Under the pieces are notes generated by a model. That model had not been told where the DNA came from, did not search any database, and worked only from the letters and a program-made list of their open reading frames with translations. Below are positions 23,201 through 31,261 of a stretch of 64,000 nt of DNA, in pieces (the first letter of the stretch is position 1; each line of letters opens with the position of its first letter). The position numbers were made by a program, and so were the translations under genes. The stretch is from Diphasiastrum complanatum (Eukaryota; Streptophyta; Lycopodiopsida; Lycopodiales; Lycopodiaceae), in NCBI GenBank assembly GCA_029204225.1, contig CM055111.1, forward strand, positions 48,225,594-48,289,593, given 5' to 3'.

Positions 23201-25047
23201 TTTGCTTTCCATCATCGCTTTGGAATATGTATTGAGACTTCTTCACTATATGCATTTTAGTTGGTATTGTCCTTTTGCGACGTCAACATCTATATTTTAC
23301 AGCATTAGCTTCTTTGTTTTGTTGACTCCAACATTGTCATTTAGTATTTGCACCATTCAACTATACAAATAATGAAGCTAGTGTCTTTTTCAAGATGAGA
23401 AGTTACGTGCTAGATATTATGGGCAAGACATCTATAACGAACATGGGTTCATACTTGTTATCATAGATCATTTGGACCATATAAATTGACACTTCAACAA
23501 ATGATTTATTATTCTACATCTATTGAGACACTTTGAGATTTATGGGCTATTTAATTGTTGTATTGTAGGGCCCCTACAAGACGTTGGTCCCTAACCGTGT
23601 ATAATCCCAAGCGATTCAGATTGAGGAAATTGAAATCGACTCAAAGCAATAAATTTGCTCGAATCAAGCTCCTACCAAACAGCTCAAACAAACCATAGAA
23701 AGGTTTCAAGTTTTCTAAAATAAAATTGGCAAAAAAGGATAAGTTTCAAAAACATGATGACACGTTTGAATTGAGATTGAAATCCATAACCGATTTCCAA
23801 GCTAAAGAACTAAGTTCGTTGGAACTATGCTATTGAGTGCCACCTTGGAGCCTGTAAATAAGTCTTGGGACGTCATTATCAATGGTCGACTAATTACAAA
23901 GCAGCTCTTTGCTTTGATCAGCTTAGATTTACCTTGATGTCGAATTAGCTAGCAAAATGTTTCTAGCTTTATACTAGAAACAAGGTCTTAGATGTGAATT
24001 ATGATATGTCAAGTGAATGAAGCTCCTAGCAATGTGTAATAAGGTCTTAGATGTACGCTCATGCATGTGGTTTAAAATGCCTAAGTTGAATAATAGGCAA
24101 GGGAGTTCATAATAATTTGACAATAAGCTCAGTAAGCATTTGCATATAAGACAGATGGACATGCAAAACTCAAAATTCTAGATGAAGTGACAAGTACAAA
24201 GCCCAGATCAATGGGGAGGAATAGGTTTGTACAGAAACACTTTCAAATATTCCTTCTAATACCTTCAATGCAAAAATTTTAGTAGCTACAATGAATTTCA
24301 GCTTAGATTCAAGGGTGTCGTGTTGCAGTTGCACCCTAGATAATCAATTATGAGAGCCTACAGTTTTTTTCTTTCAAAACATGCAAAGCCTGGTGAATCT
24401 CCAAAAAATCTAAAGACAGACTTCTTTGATTTATGTGTCATACTTCGATTGACAGCGTTTCAAGATTCATCATGAGCTGATGTGAATGCATTTTCTTTCT
24501 TATATTGCAATGTTATTTAATAGAACTAGTTTTAATTATGTACAATATGTACATTGTACATCCAAATGATAGGCCTTGACAAGATTGGAGCGTGAGGCTC
24601 CAATGTATCCCTTTCTGATTGTGGACGCAACCGCCTTGGCTACCACGGGGAATACAAACATGATTCAAAAGAGTCTAACTGAAGCTGTCTAGCTGAACGG
24701 GATGATGAACTTTTTATAAGGTGTGAAATAGGTTTTTTTAACGCTATATAATTGCCATAAGACGGGGCATTTATGAGCCGAAGTCAGTTTAATTTCTGGT
24801 CAAGCCAGTCCTCACAGAAGCCCGTTTGCGTTTCCAAATCGTAATAAGCAAGAGGTCGCATTGAATCTTGTACAAATTGTCAAGCTCACTGCTAAAAAAG
24901 AACGAGCGAGCTGCATGATTTGAGCATTCACGAGAAACAAGCATGTGAAATGAACTGAAATAGAGGCCACAGACGCATGTCTGAGGAAAGATAAACGCGA
25001 CCGAGACCTGAGAAGGCATCTGCTGCATCAGTCCCAGGAGGCGCCAT
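3288..25047 (-). CDS. TPR10: TPR10-like ankyrin repeat protein gene, six 5' exons, 3' part outside window
   Basis: Cytosolic scaffold-type protein; plant relatives (Arabidopsis At3g04710, TPR10) carry N-terminal ankyrin repeats and C-terminal TPRs, presumably binding Hsp70/Hsp90 tails. Join on the minus strand: 25047-25008, 20767-20705, 20448-20278, 12049-11915, 3690-3551, 3374-3288. All borders are GT..AG, phases match at every junction, and the sum is 636 bp or 212 codons without a stop. The protein starts MAPPGTDAADAFSARDKV, then DANGRGPLHFAARGG, ETPLIHAARQGH, GTMALHHAAGIG and AGSPLIWAVGHD, which are four to five ankyrin units. The visible part ends inside an ankyrin repeat (VELLVQ) with a good donor, so further ankyrin and TPR exons should lie left of the window. 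Four introns, each larger than 3 kb, hold transposons. Family assignment rests on recall; exon structure is read directly. Confidence 0.82.
3551..3690 (-). CDS. TPR10: Ankyrin/TPR gene exon 5, third and fourth ankyrin repeats
   Basis: Acceptor CATCTTGCAG, donor AAT|GTAAGT, 140 bp. Encodes SVDLIEILLNQGVDVDALSY, AGSPLIWAVGHDKLNAVKAL and LDHHAN. Ends in phase 0. Confidence 0.9.
3691..5730. other. Intron 4, left part, no recognised element
   Basis: AT-rich sequence following exon 5's acceptor. Short reading frames only; nothing resembles a protein domain. Confidence 0.5.
5731..5806. repeat. (AG)n followed by (AAG)n microsatellite
   Basis: About 28 AG units pass into seven AAG units, a common slippage product. 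Confidence 0.95.
6058..6143. repeat. Perfect tandem duplication, 2 x 43 bp
   Basis: The unit beginning TAGTCAGAGTCATGAGC and ending CAAATAACAG occurs at 6058-6100 and again at 6101-6143 without a mismatch. It contains a TATATATA core. Confidence 0.92.
6480..7929 (+). mobile_element. Copia LTR (copy A), interrupted
   Basis: It ends in TTCTAACA directly before a copia primer site. Stretches such as GCATCCGCTATTGTTTTG and the GATAGGCGTAGTC region match the LTR at 39104-40359. The left border is uncertain. About 0.87 kb from roughly 6780 to 7650 has no counterpart in the other LTR and is an insertion of unknown type, with repeated 'ccaaggcat/ccaaggaca' phrases. Confidence 0.6.
7930..7942 (+). 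other. Copia primer binding site
   Basis: TGGTATCAGAGCC, complementary to the 3' end of initiator Met-tRNA, abuts the LTR end. Confidence 0.85.
8073..8790 (+). pseudogene. Copia gag (UBN2-type), copy A, broken
   Basis: Reads MDSQNKVGLITDKLNGSNYY, LWKFKMKTLLIANKLWDVV, ILNISDTQIGHISEAQTSKE and LSSLPSMYENWVMIITTHP, the copia capsid domain. Stops occur at codons where the sister copy at 40660 has Gln (TAG for CAA twice). Both copies share a TGA after DSK. The zinc knuckle begins (MFCKY) and is cut off where gypsy sequence starts. It is a dead capsid gene within intron 4. Confidence 0.8.
8793..10010 (+). pseudogene. Ty3/gypsy reverse transcriptase and RNase H fragment
   Basis: Follows the copia gag without a gap. 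Motifs in order: LTPTQFTRLRNLLMEY, IAWSYKDLKGIPP, then the RT palm with TRKDHFPLPF, YNFLDGFNGYNQVQIAPEDH, KTAFATEWRTYAYK and a FLDDLCA catalytic box, then HSLILGHIVSRHGIAID and MGHANYYRIFILDFAELARP of the thumb/RNase H connection. Frameshifts near 9200, 9560 and 9640 break it. It resembles the gypsy pol at 62664-63870 (FLDGFSGYNQV, IFMDDLCVHS), so both belong to one lineage. No LTR of its own is visible. Confidence 0.85.
10011..11213. other. Intron 4, unassigned
   Basis: A 16-base phrase CTCTGATCACGATGTC near 10190 also occurs near 6270, on the other side of the copia/gypsy chimera. Otherwise I see no recognisable gene or repeat. Confidence 0.4.
11214..11272. repeat. (GA)n microsatellite
   Basis: About 29 uninterrupted GA units in intron 4. 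Confidence 0.96.
11273..11914. other. Intron 4, right part, no recognised element
   Basis: Begins, on the minus strand, with the GTAAGG donor of exon 4. No recognised repeat or domain. Confidence 0.45.
11915..12049 (-). CDS. TPR10: Ankyrin/TPR gene exon 4, second ankyrin repeat
   Basis: Acceptor GGCTACAG, donor ATAG|GTAAGG, 135 bp. Encodes ETPLIHAARQGHVSTAKCLL, EHGADASATSNDLG and TMALHHAAGIG. Separated from exon 3 by 8.2 kb of nested transposons. Confidence 0.9.
12050..14187. other. Intron 3, left part, no recognised element
   Basis: Around 12860-13500 there are moderately long minus-strand frames (for example one with LQIGKVRPWVQSTRGNGQNG). I cannot assign them to a family; they may be degraded repeat. 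The rest is AT-rich. Confidence 0.4.
14188..14244. repeat. (CT)n microsatellite
   Basis: About 28 CT units, ending exactly where LINE A reverse transcriptase sequence begins (ACCATTGGGGTGAAG). Confidence 0.95.
14595..15061 (-). repeat. 3' LTR of chromovirus derivative copy 1
   Basis: Plus-strand text TGTAAAGACCACTAGGG to GGTCGTAACA; matches 16397-16858 almost base for base. Confidence 0.85.
15062..15250 (-). pseudogene. Chromodomain remnant of a Ty3/gypsy chromovirus
   Basis: The minus strand reads LFRWKDQTKDNNSWVNFESL, then a Phe-rich stretch and SRFEDRTCLREEE, running directly into the purine tract and LTR. W..WKDQ..DNNSW resembles the aromatic cage and WE/NTW region of chromodomains fused to chromovirus integrases. 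Corresponding sequence occurs in the same place in copies 2 and 3, more decayed. It is the only recognisable coding trace in the element. Assignment is by motif, without alignment. Confidence 0.55.
16397..16858 (-). repeat. 5' LTR of chromovirus derivative copy 1
   Basis: Bounded by TGTAAAGACC and GGCCATAACA on the plus strand. The primer site GCTTTGATACCAA (complement) lies at 16384-16396. ATAAATAGG (TATA-like) occurs near 16635. Confidence 0.85.
17600..18600 (+). pseudogene. LINE family A copy 3: endonuclease end and RT start
   Basis: Endonuclease C-terminal text GDFNCHPHSGGHSVVDCL is followed by NILAPILATLLNQVVTSRFP, LAWCTNIIHPIHKSGDPMNP and an RT N-terminus with VDFRKAF-like sequence, broken by many stops (one TGA replaces the Arg of EDYR). 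It is joined head-to-tail to the C-terminal end of copy 2, so the junction near 17600 fuses two copies. Confidence 0.7.
18630..20060 (+). pseudogene. LINE family A copy 4: RT fragment split by a solo LTR
   Basis: Covers IHKNGDPMNPGNYRNIIIGH, ALGQAGFRAHYPPQTM, an FDFEKAFDSVP-like box with a frameshift, and the sequence up to LGVHVDELER. After the solo LTR it resumes with VIE, then MGCKLGDILITIFLYADDVV, so this copy keeps the YADD codons. Decayed by frameshifts. Third plus-strand LINE A copy in a row in intron 3. Confidence 0.72.
19232..19954 (-). mobile_element. Solo LTR, copia-like, with AGAGA duplication
   Basis: Runs from TGTCGGAATTC to TTCTAACA, giving TG..CA ends on either strand. Perfect AGAGA repeats flank it (19227-19231 and 19955-19959). 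Minus orientation is inferred from a TATAAATAGG box on that strand near 19445 and a TGTTAGAAG start. No internal region, so it arose by LTR-LTR recombination. Confidence 0.8.
20278..20448 (-). CDS. TPR10: Ankyrin/TPR gene exon 3, first full ankyrin repeat
   Basis: Acceptor TTTTTACAG, donor ATG|GTAAGG, 171 bp. It contains VKDANGRGPLHFAARGGKDE and CKYLLEEMYLPVDQRDNDG, a canonical ankyrin loop-helix-helix (GxxPLHxAARxG). Confidence 0.9.
20705..20767 (-). CDS. TPR10: Ankyrin/TPR gene exon 2
   Basis: Sixty-three bases between a CTGTGCAG acceptor and a GTAAGTT donor. They encode RDKVSRLLHAALDGDLSIFS, the helix preceding the first ankyrin repeat. Phase 1 at both ends. Confidence 0.85.
20870..21257 (+). 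mobile_element. Copia LTR end with decayed primer site
   Basis: CTATAAATAGGC near 21063 looks like an LTR TATA box. CTCACAACA is followed by TGATATCATAGC (21246-21257), a two-base variant of TGGTATCAGAGC. The left border is not clear and no gag is recognisable downstream. Confidence 0.45.
21860..22800 (-). pseudogene. Ty3/gypsy RNase H region remnant
   Basis: The minus strand reads FDWKFIFETDASCVGLGI, LSNEQHYSTHEKELLAIIFA, MKKWHHYLYCVSFDIITNRQ and SLSYL, the gypsy RNase H core (DAS, EKELLA, WRHYL). A decayed linker with FDIDALSRLP follows. Stops and frameshifts throughout. Lies in intron 1 in the gene's orientation. Confidence 0.75.
22801..25007. other. Intron 1, right part, no recognised element
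   Basis: AT-rich with short frames. A small hairpin TTGGAGC/GCTCCAA occurs near 24583-24603. Nothing else recognised before the exon 1 donor. Confidence 0.45.
25008..25047 (-). CDS. TPR10: Ankyrin/TPR gene exon 1 (start codon)
   Basis: ATG at 25047-25045, then APPGTDAADAFS plus one base. The donor is TCAG|GTCTCG. The single G joins CT of exon 2 to give Ala. The MAPP start and the A-D-A context match the family, which decides this start over later ATGs. Confidence 0.78.
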
Positions 25048-25335
25048 CGCTGGCTAATGCTGATCTCTCTTTCTTTCGAAGCTTCAAAAGTTGTTCACGC
25101 TCAGACCAAAGAAAGCAGACGAGCTCTCGGTGTGCTCTACAACTTCTCGTGCATTCGAATTTCGGACACACTCCAGAAGAGCATCATGGCGGCCCTCAAA
25201 TTTAATATATATATATTTTCATCCACCGACCACCCACATAGCACATACTACATAGCACTAATAATAAAAGAATAAAAGTGTCTTAAAGGACTATGCTTTA
25301 TAGGGTTGGTTGATTGGCATGGTTCTATAAACCTC
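25048..25335 (-). promoter_or_regulatory. TPR10: Upstream region of the ankyrin/TPR gene
   Basis: Only about 290 bp separate the start codon from the LINE B insertion. A run of ATATATATAT near 25205-25215 lies about 160 bp before the ATG and is the best TATA candidate. The transcription start is unknown. Confidence 0.35.
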
Positions 25336-25348
25336 TTCATGGCCTCTT
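25336..25348. repeat. Target-site duplication of LINE B (3' side)
   Basis: TTCATGGCCTCTT, identical to 29784-29796. The last two T may belong to the tail. Confidence 0.8.
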
Positions 25349-25540
25349 TTTTTTTTTTGCATAACTTAAAGATACTAGTATAATTTTCACAAATGTTCAA
25401 GTACAATATAAAGTCAGCAGCCCAAGGCCGCAAATGTCAGACCCCAAGTAAGGGGACTATACAAACAGAAGGACAAAATGGACTACAAGCACACCACGCA
25501 GGAAGGCTGTCCATCCATACTCAAAATATAAAGCTAACGA

Positions 25541-28044
25541 CTAGGTAATGGCTAGAAAATGTAGAGCCTGTCGAAAGCAAAGAGCCGCCGTAGGAGGAGC
25601 AGCTGCACCATCAAAAACCATATGATTTCGAGAAGTCCAAACCTGCCATAGAACAGAGAGCCTGCAGACATGCCAAATAGTAAGTGCAGCACAGTCCTGA
25701 ATCAGGGAATCACCAAGCAAGGCAACGCGCAGAGTGAGCATAGGAGGGACTCCCCATTGACCAAGCAGGTGAGTGAAATCCATCCACAGGGGGCGGCAGC
25801 AGTGAAAAAACAAGTGCTCAGCAGTTTCATCCTCCAGTTGGCAAACCGGGCAAAGGCGGTCAATGAGAAAAGGCCACTTGGCACAGAGAGGAAGGGACTT
25901 GGAAAGAATGCGGTAAGCCAAATAGCGAAGCTGGAATAGAACGGAGGGCCCGAAAGCGGGCATGCCAGATAGAAGGGAGACCAAGGGAGAAGAGGTCGTT
26001 TGTTAGCCCAGAGGAAACGCTGGAGCAGCTTAGCAACAGTGAGGAGGAGAGATTTAGTACTAAGAAAGATAGAGGAAAAAAAAATCGGGTAGGCAGCAAG
26101 GATGTGGCGGGCAACAATGACCTGGGAGGCAAAGGACCTATAGCAGGGGTCCCAAGGTAAAAGTTTACGAGTAAAAGAGGCAAGGAACCAGGAGGAACGC
26201 TGAGCAGAAGAAAGATTCAAGCCAAAAGGAACGCCCAAAAGTCGGGTGATAGTACCATGGGAAATAACAGCAATGCCCAAAGAAATAACCCAGGGAGGAG
26301 GAGAGGGAGCAATGACATGAAGCTCAGACTTCCCCTTATTGAGGACAGAGGAAGAGTAATGACAGAAATCAGAGAAAGGGGAGAGGAGGTGTCGAACATG
26401 AGGCTCTGAAAGAAGAGAAAAAATGGTAACATCGTCAGCAAAGAGCTGGTGAGAGAGAGGGCTGATAGGAGAATGGACAGGACTATAGAGCGAGAAAGGA
26501 TAGCCTCCCGGAGGGCACAAGAAAAGGGCTCAGTGGCAATGGCAAATAGCAAAGGGGAGAGCGGACAGCCTTGACGAATCCCCGAGCGAAGAGAAAAGGG
26601 AGCAGACATGCAACCGTTAAAATGGAGCATAGAAGAAGAGGAAAGATAAAGAGCCCGAATGAGAGCAAGAAAGGGGGAAGGAATACAGAGGGCACGGCAG
26701 CAGCAGAAAAGGTACTCCCAACCAATGCAGCCAAAAGCCTTGTCCAAGTCGAGACGAAGAATGATAGAGGGAGTAGAGGAGGAGGAAAGGGAGTCAGTCA
26801 TAGTCCAGATGTTAAGGATAGAGTCCATAATATTACGGCCCTTACCAAAGCCAAACTGTTTCGAAGAGAGAACGGACGAGAGCAAGGGGGACAAGCGCAA
26901 GGCAAGAGCCTTGGCAATGATTTTGTAAGAAGTGTTAAGCATAGTCAGGGGCCGAAAGTCAGACAAAGCAAGGGGATGAGGTTTCTTAGGAATGAGCTTG
27001 ATCAGGCCCACAATCACAGAGGCAGGCAGCGATCCCGAGGAGGAGGCATGCAAGGCAAGGTCAAGGAGGCCAGGGCCCAAATCAGACCAGAAGCGAACAA
27101 AAAATTCCAGAATAATACCATCTAGACCAGGAGTTTTGCCCAAAGGAAGAGAAAGGAGAGCAAAGTGGAGCTCAAAGAGGGTGAAGGGAACACTCAACAA
27201 GGAAGAACTTGTCGCAGAAAGGGTGGTAGTCATGGTGCAATAGGAGGCCCGAGGGAGAAGGAAGAGCAGAGGAAAAGGAAGAGAGAAGAGAAATGAAGGC
27301 TTGAATCATGGCCAAAGAGTCAGTAAGAGGACCGGAGGGGGCTAGTAGAGAATGAACAAAAAAAGCTTCTCGCCGCCGACGGAGGACCCAAAAAAAGAAG
27401 GAAGAGGGAAGGTCACCAGAAAGAAGCCAATTGAGCTTGGCACGATGCATAAGGCCTATTGCAACATGTGAATCAATACGACATAGAATGGATTGACAAA
27501 AAAGTTTCAGAGAGGCAAAGGAGAGAGGATTACCAAAGAGGGCTCGAGTAGTAGAGATGTGTGCAAAAAGAGAAAGGGCTAGGGACTTGGCACGAGATAA
27601 GGAGCGATGACGGTCGCGACCAGAGTGCCATAGGTAAGCAACTCCAGCATCCAACCTATCTTGAAAAGAAGAGGAGGAAGTGAGAGCGGCAGAGAGACCG
27701 ACCACTGCCTTAGCCACTGCAAGAAGAGCAGACTTGCCTGCAGCACTAGCCTTGGATTTGGAACGCATGTCGCGCTTAAGAGCTGTGAGGAGAGGATCAT
27801 CTGAAGAAGGCCTCTTGATTCTGAGCGCAGAGCCCGAGTTGCCATTAGGGGAATCCTGCAACAACAACCGAGAAGCACTGCGAGAGAGAAGCGAAGGCTG
27901 AGAGGAATACACAGGAGAACCCAGCTGCCCTTCAAGAAGATCGGCCACAGGATTGATAGTAGGCAAAGGGGAAAGGCCAATTTCTTCTCCATAATCTGCC
28001 CAAAGCGTAGGTAGCGACAGAGGCACACCAGGAGACGGCATCAT
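25541..28044 (-). pseudogene. LINE B ORF2: reverse transcriptase and zf-RVT, frameshifted
   Basis: Starts at ATG 28044. The first 200 residues are Ser/Leu/Ala-rich and show no APE endonuclease motif. HRAKLNWLLSGDLPSSFFFW leads into the RT: LPLGKTPGLDGIILEFF, LIPKKPHPLALSDFRPLTML, ILRLDLDKAFGCIGWEYL, GIRQGCPLSPLLFAIATEPF and LFADDVTIF as the catalytic box. The C-terminal zf-RVT has CPVCQLEDETAEHLFFHC. Frameshifts near 27230, 26510 and 25980 split the RT, so it is inactive. All expected RT blocks are in order; the absent endonuclease is the odd point. Confidence 0.82.
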
Positions 28045-29375
28045 GGGAGGTGAAACAGGAGCTGATGAATCAGACAGAGATGACGAGAGGAAGAAGGAAC
28101 CAGAGATGGGGCACCAAACAAGACGGAGAGTGGAGTAGCAAGCAAAGGAGCAGAATTCACAGTCGATGGAGGGCTAGCATGATGGGGAGCATGTCTGGCA
28201 GGAAGAGGGCAAGAAGCCATAGCATGGTCGAGCCAGCGACAACGATAACAGGAGTCAGGGAGGCCTTTGAAAAAGACCTGCTGGTGGTACACACGGCCCA
28301 TACAGTGAAATTGTAGCTGCTCAACCACAAGATCAGTCAGCTTCTAGAGCACACATGCTCGCACATGAGGTGAAGGGTTATGGAGCCAAGCAGGCTGAAT
28401 CAGAAGGACTTTGCCCAAGCTTTCCAACACCGTAGGCAGTGCAGGCACCAGCTTTGGAGGGAAGAAAGGGAGCTCAACCCACACAGGAACGTCCAGTTGC
28501 GAAGTATCTTCGATAGAGAAGGAATCTGTATACTGGGTAACATACACCGGATTGCCACGGACCATTGGCAAGTAAGGACCATTGGCAAGTATAGCAGCAA
28601 CCTCTTGAGCATTGCTAAGTCGGAAGAGGTAGAAACCCTTGCCTAGAGCCTGAGATCCCTGTACCCGAGCATTGAGTTTTTCCCACTGTTGCTCCCCGAA
28701 CTTCTTAACATCCTCAGCAAAGGGAGGTCTTCCCATGAAATAAGCTACCACAGAGTGATCAGGAAGATAAGAGAGATAGCTGGTGAATTGAAAAGAATCA
28801 AGTTGAAAGGAGCGAGCCTTTAAATCATCTGATCCAGGAGAGACAGCATGTCTCCAAGCAAATCGACCAGCTGCACCAGCTTGGAGAGGAGCGGCACCAG
28901 AAGCTGATGCTTGTCTGGAAACTGAGACGCATGGTGAAGCAGTTGACAACATGCCTCCTTCATACAGAGATGAAGCGTAACGCGAAGCCGACGTTGAGGT
29001 ACATGCTTGCACATAGGAGAGCACCCACGGTGACTGCCACCCTTCCCTATCAGCACTGAAGGCGGCAACTGAGGAATAGGACATGCTTGATGCAACTGCC
29101 GAGCTGCCTGAGGAGGCTGAACACGACACTCCAGGAGCACAGCTCGCCGGCGAACTAGCTTGATATGAGGAGAGGCCTGACGTGGAGGAACCAGGGCTTT
29201 GCAAGACGGCACCAGAAAAAAGAGTGGGGGCTCCATCCTGAGTAGCAGAGAGAAGGCCAGCAGTCGACAAAGCTGGCAGCAGGGCAACAGAAGGCAAAGG
29301 AAGCAAAGAAGAGGATGACAGTTGAGGATCAGGGTCCACCGAAGAAGAGGAGGAGAGTGGTGGAAAAAGCTGCAA
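28041..29375 (-). pseudogene. LINE B ORF1: DUF4283 plus CCHC zinc knuckle
   Basis: Nucleic-acid-binding protein of the LINE. The Ser/Pro-rich N-terminal part is followed by a DUF4283 core (HSVVAYFMGRPPFAEDVKKF, KGFYLFRLSNAQEVAAILAN, VWVELPFFPP), then CYRCRWLDHAMASC, a CX2CX4HX4C knuckle. An in-frame TAG at 28344-28346 separates DUF4283 from the knuckle; otherwise the frame is open to the TGA at 28043-28041. The true start may be ATG 29751 (MDRAMAMAMAM), which now lies in another frame, so a frameshift in the low-complexity part is likely. The stop overlaps the ORF2 start as ATGA. Confidence 0.78.
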
Positions 29376-29783
29376 AGAGGGGGGGGAAACGGTTGAGGAG
29401 CATCAGACAGAGAAGGCAACAAAGATTGCAAGAGAGCAGGAAGCACAAGCAAAGGAGGAGTGTAGACAGGCACAGGGAAGGACGAGAAAGCACCAAGGGG
29501 GGCAGCAGAAAGAGAAGGAGAAGGAGGAGGAAGAGAAGAAGAAAGAAGCGAAGAGGGAAGGGCCGAGGGAGCGGGCAGGAGGCCGTCTCCACACGTGGTA
29601 GAGGACTCAGCAAGGCAGGCAGGCAGCAACGCATGGGAGGAGAGGGGGGGCAGCCGCGATCTACATCGCCCTCCGACGCAGAGGGGCGGCCATTGCCCGC
29701 TGACAAAGCGTCCACATCCATCGCCATCGCCATCGCCATCGCTCTGTCCATCGCCCCACTCTATTTTCGTACTGCTCAGTTTT

Positions 29784-29796
29784 TTCATGGCCTCTT
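29784..29796. repeat. Target-site duplication of LINE B (5' side)
   Basis: TTCATGGCCTCTT, matching 25336-25348. Confidence 0.8.
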
Positions 29797-31260
29797 CATG
29801 TGTAAACCCATTCATTACCTATTATGCTTATTATGATGTCTTCCCTTCCTTGGAGCACTCCACACACCACCGAGTTCCCACAAAATCTACTTCACGTGTC
29901 ACCACCCATTCTCCATGCATTTCACCCATTCTTACCTTCTATACCAATTTACCAACTGCCATCAACTTGTTGTAACAGGTGCATTAGCAAAAGATCTGTT
30001 TTTCAAACACTGTATTACTTGTTGAACAGGTCGAAATGACCCACTCTCTCCCAACTCAGAAGAGCAAGCAGCAGGTTGGAGAGACTAACTCGCACAATGG
30101 CTGACCCATTGCACGAGTCCATGTGAATGTGGAAAATCACCCGACAGCCCGTTTTTGACGTCAAAAACGGGTCAAGTCCTCATTCATGTAAAGACACTCT
30201 TAGAGGATTCCCTACAATATCATTCATGCAAGGCTTATAGATTTTTGAAGAATGTTATCTTTCAAAAATTAAATCATAAATTTTGAATTCTTGACCGTCA
30301 CCCTATTACATCAAAAATTTTAAACACCCAATTTGTTAGTGAATCATAAAATAGTCTTCTATTGTCTCGTTGTAAACTTTTCAAGTCATTTGCAAAATTT
30401 ACATGTCTATCTTTTATTTGTTTTTTAACTATTATAATGAAGTTGACAAATCATATGCATTCCAAAACTTAGGTTTACAATCATATTATATCCTAGTAGA
30501 CATGGAATGTTCTATAAAAGTCGATTTTTTGTAACTAAATATCCATAGAATTTTTAATAAATGTATTTATGAGAAAATATGGTGTCTCCATTTTCACAAC
30601 ATGCCAACAAACATTTTTAGTCCATTGTTATTCCTTGCTTGTGATCGATCCATTGGTATTTCTTGCTTATGATTCGTCCATTGGTCTTTAAGTCTTTGGA
30701 CCAACAATGCAATGAGCTTGGGCCCAAAAAATGCACTTCCCTACATCGCAAAGAGATTGCCACGTGTTGGCAACTCCAATAGTGGCATGAGAGGAAAAAG
30801 GGTTCATTTTTAAACATGGAGCAATGTACAACAACTATGTAGACGGAGAGACTTTTCATTTTGAGTCCAAAATGAGCCTCATTATTCACTCAAGAGAAGG
30901 TTTTAGGTTTATTTTCTAGCATTTCATCATATTGGCATGCATTGGCTAATTGACACATGGCAATTTTTATAGAACCAAGCATGTCAACATGCTTTCATTG
31001 TCATCAATGAATATTGCAATAGCTTGCATTTGATGGTTGAAAGATTGCACTCTTTGTAGGTGGCAAGCATCAAAAAAAGCAAATCAAAATCCTTGCATTG
31101 CCATTACTCACTAATGCTCATGTGAGAGTTCGTAGCAACATGCATTGGTCAATGGAACTTGGCACGCAACTAGAAACCTTTGTGTTTATCCACGCAAAGT
31201 ATCCACGCGACACCCCACACTTAGTCGATTTTCCAAAATTTTGTTCGCATGGAACATCCA
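29797..31260. other. Region right of LINE B, no gene recognised
   Basis: AT-rich. Contains a CRE-centred palindrome (separate entry) and a loose 30-bp repeat around GTCCATTGGTATTTCTTGCTT near 30620-30690. Confidence 0.5.
30148..30171. promoter_or_regulatory. Perfect 24-bp palindrome centred on TGACGTCA
   Basis: Arms CCCGTTTTTGAC and GTCAAAAACGGG are exact reverse complements. The core TGACGTCA is the consensus for bZIP/TGA-type factors. No gene start is visible nearby, so function is unproven. Confidence 0.55.
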
Positions 31261-31261
31261 C

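Larger units (their letters stand above)
25349..29783 (-). mobile_element. LINE family B, structurally full length, no endonuclease domain
   Basis: Bounded by a 13-bp direct repeat TTCATGGCCTCTT (25336-25348 and 29784-29796) and ending in a short A tract on the minus strand (25349-25358). Order on the minus strand: leader, DUF4283 and zinc-knuckle ORF1, ORF2 with RT and a zf-RVT C-terminus, about 190 bp of 3' UTR. GC content and Ser/Leu/Pro-rich coding differ from the AT-rich surroundings. It lies 290 bp upstream of the ankyrin gene, same orientation. Confidence 0.85.

Noticed and set aside
24789-25028. 79-residue frame over exon 1 of the ankyrin gene
   Set aside because: Out-of-frame reading of exon 1 and intron 1.
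26571-27125. 184-residue Arg/Lys-rich plus-strand frame
   Set aside because: Antisense shadow of the LINE B reverse transcriptase.
29315-29836. 173-residue basic plus-strand frame that looks nuclear
   Set aside because: Antisense of the Ser/Pro/Leu-rich LINE B ORF1 leader and crosses its insertion border.
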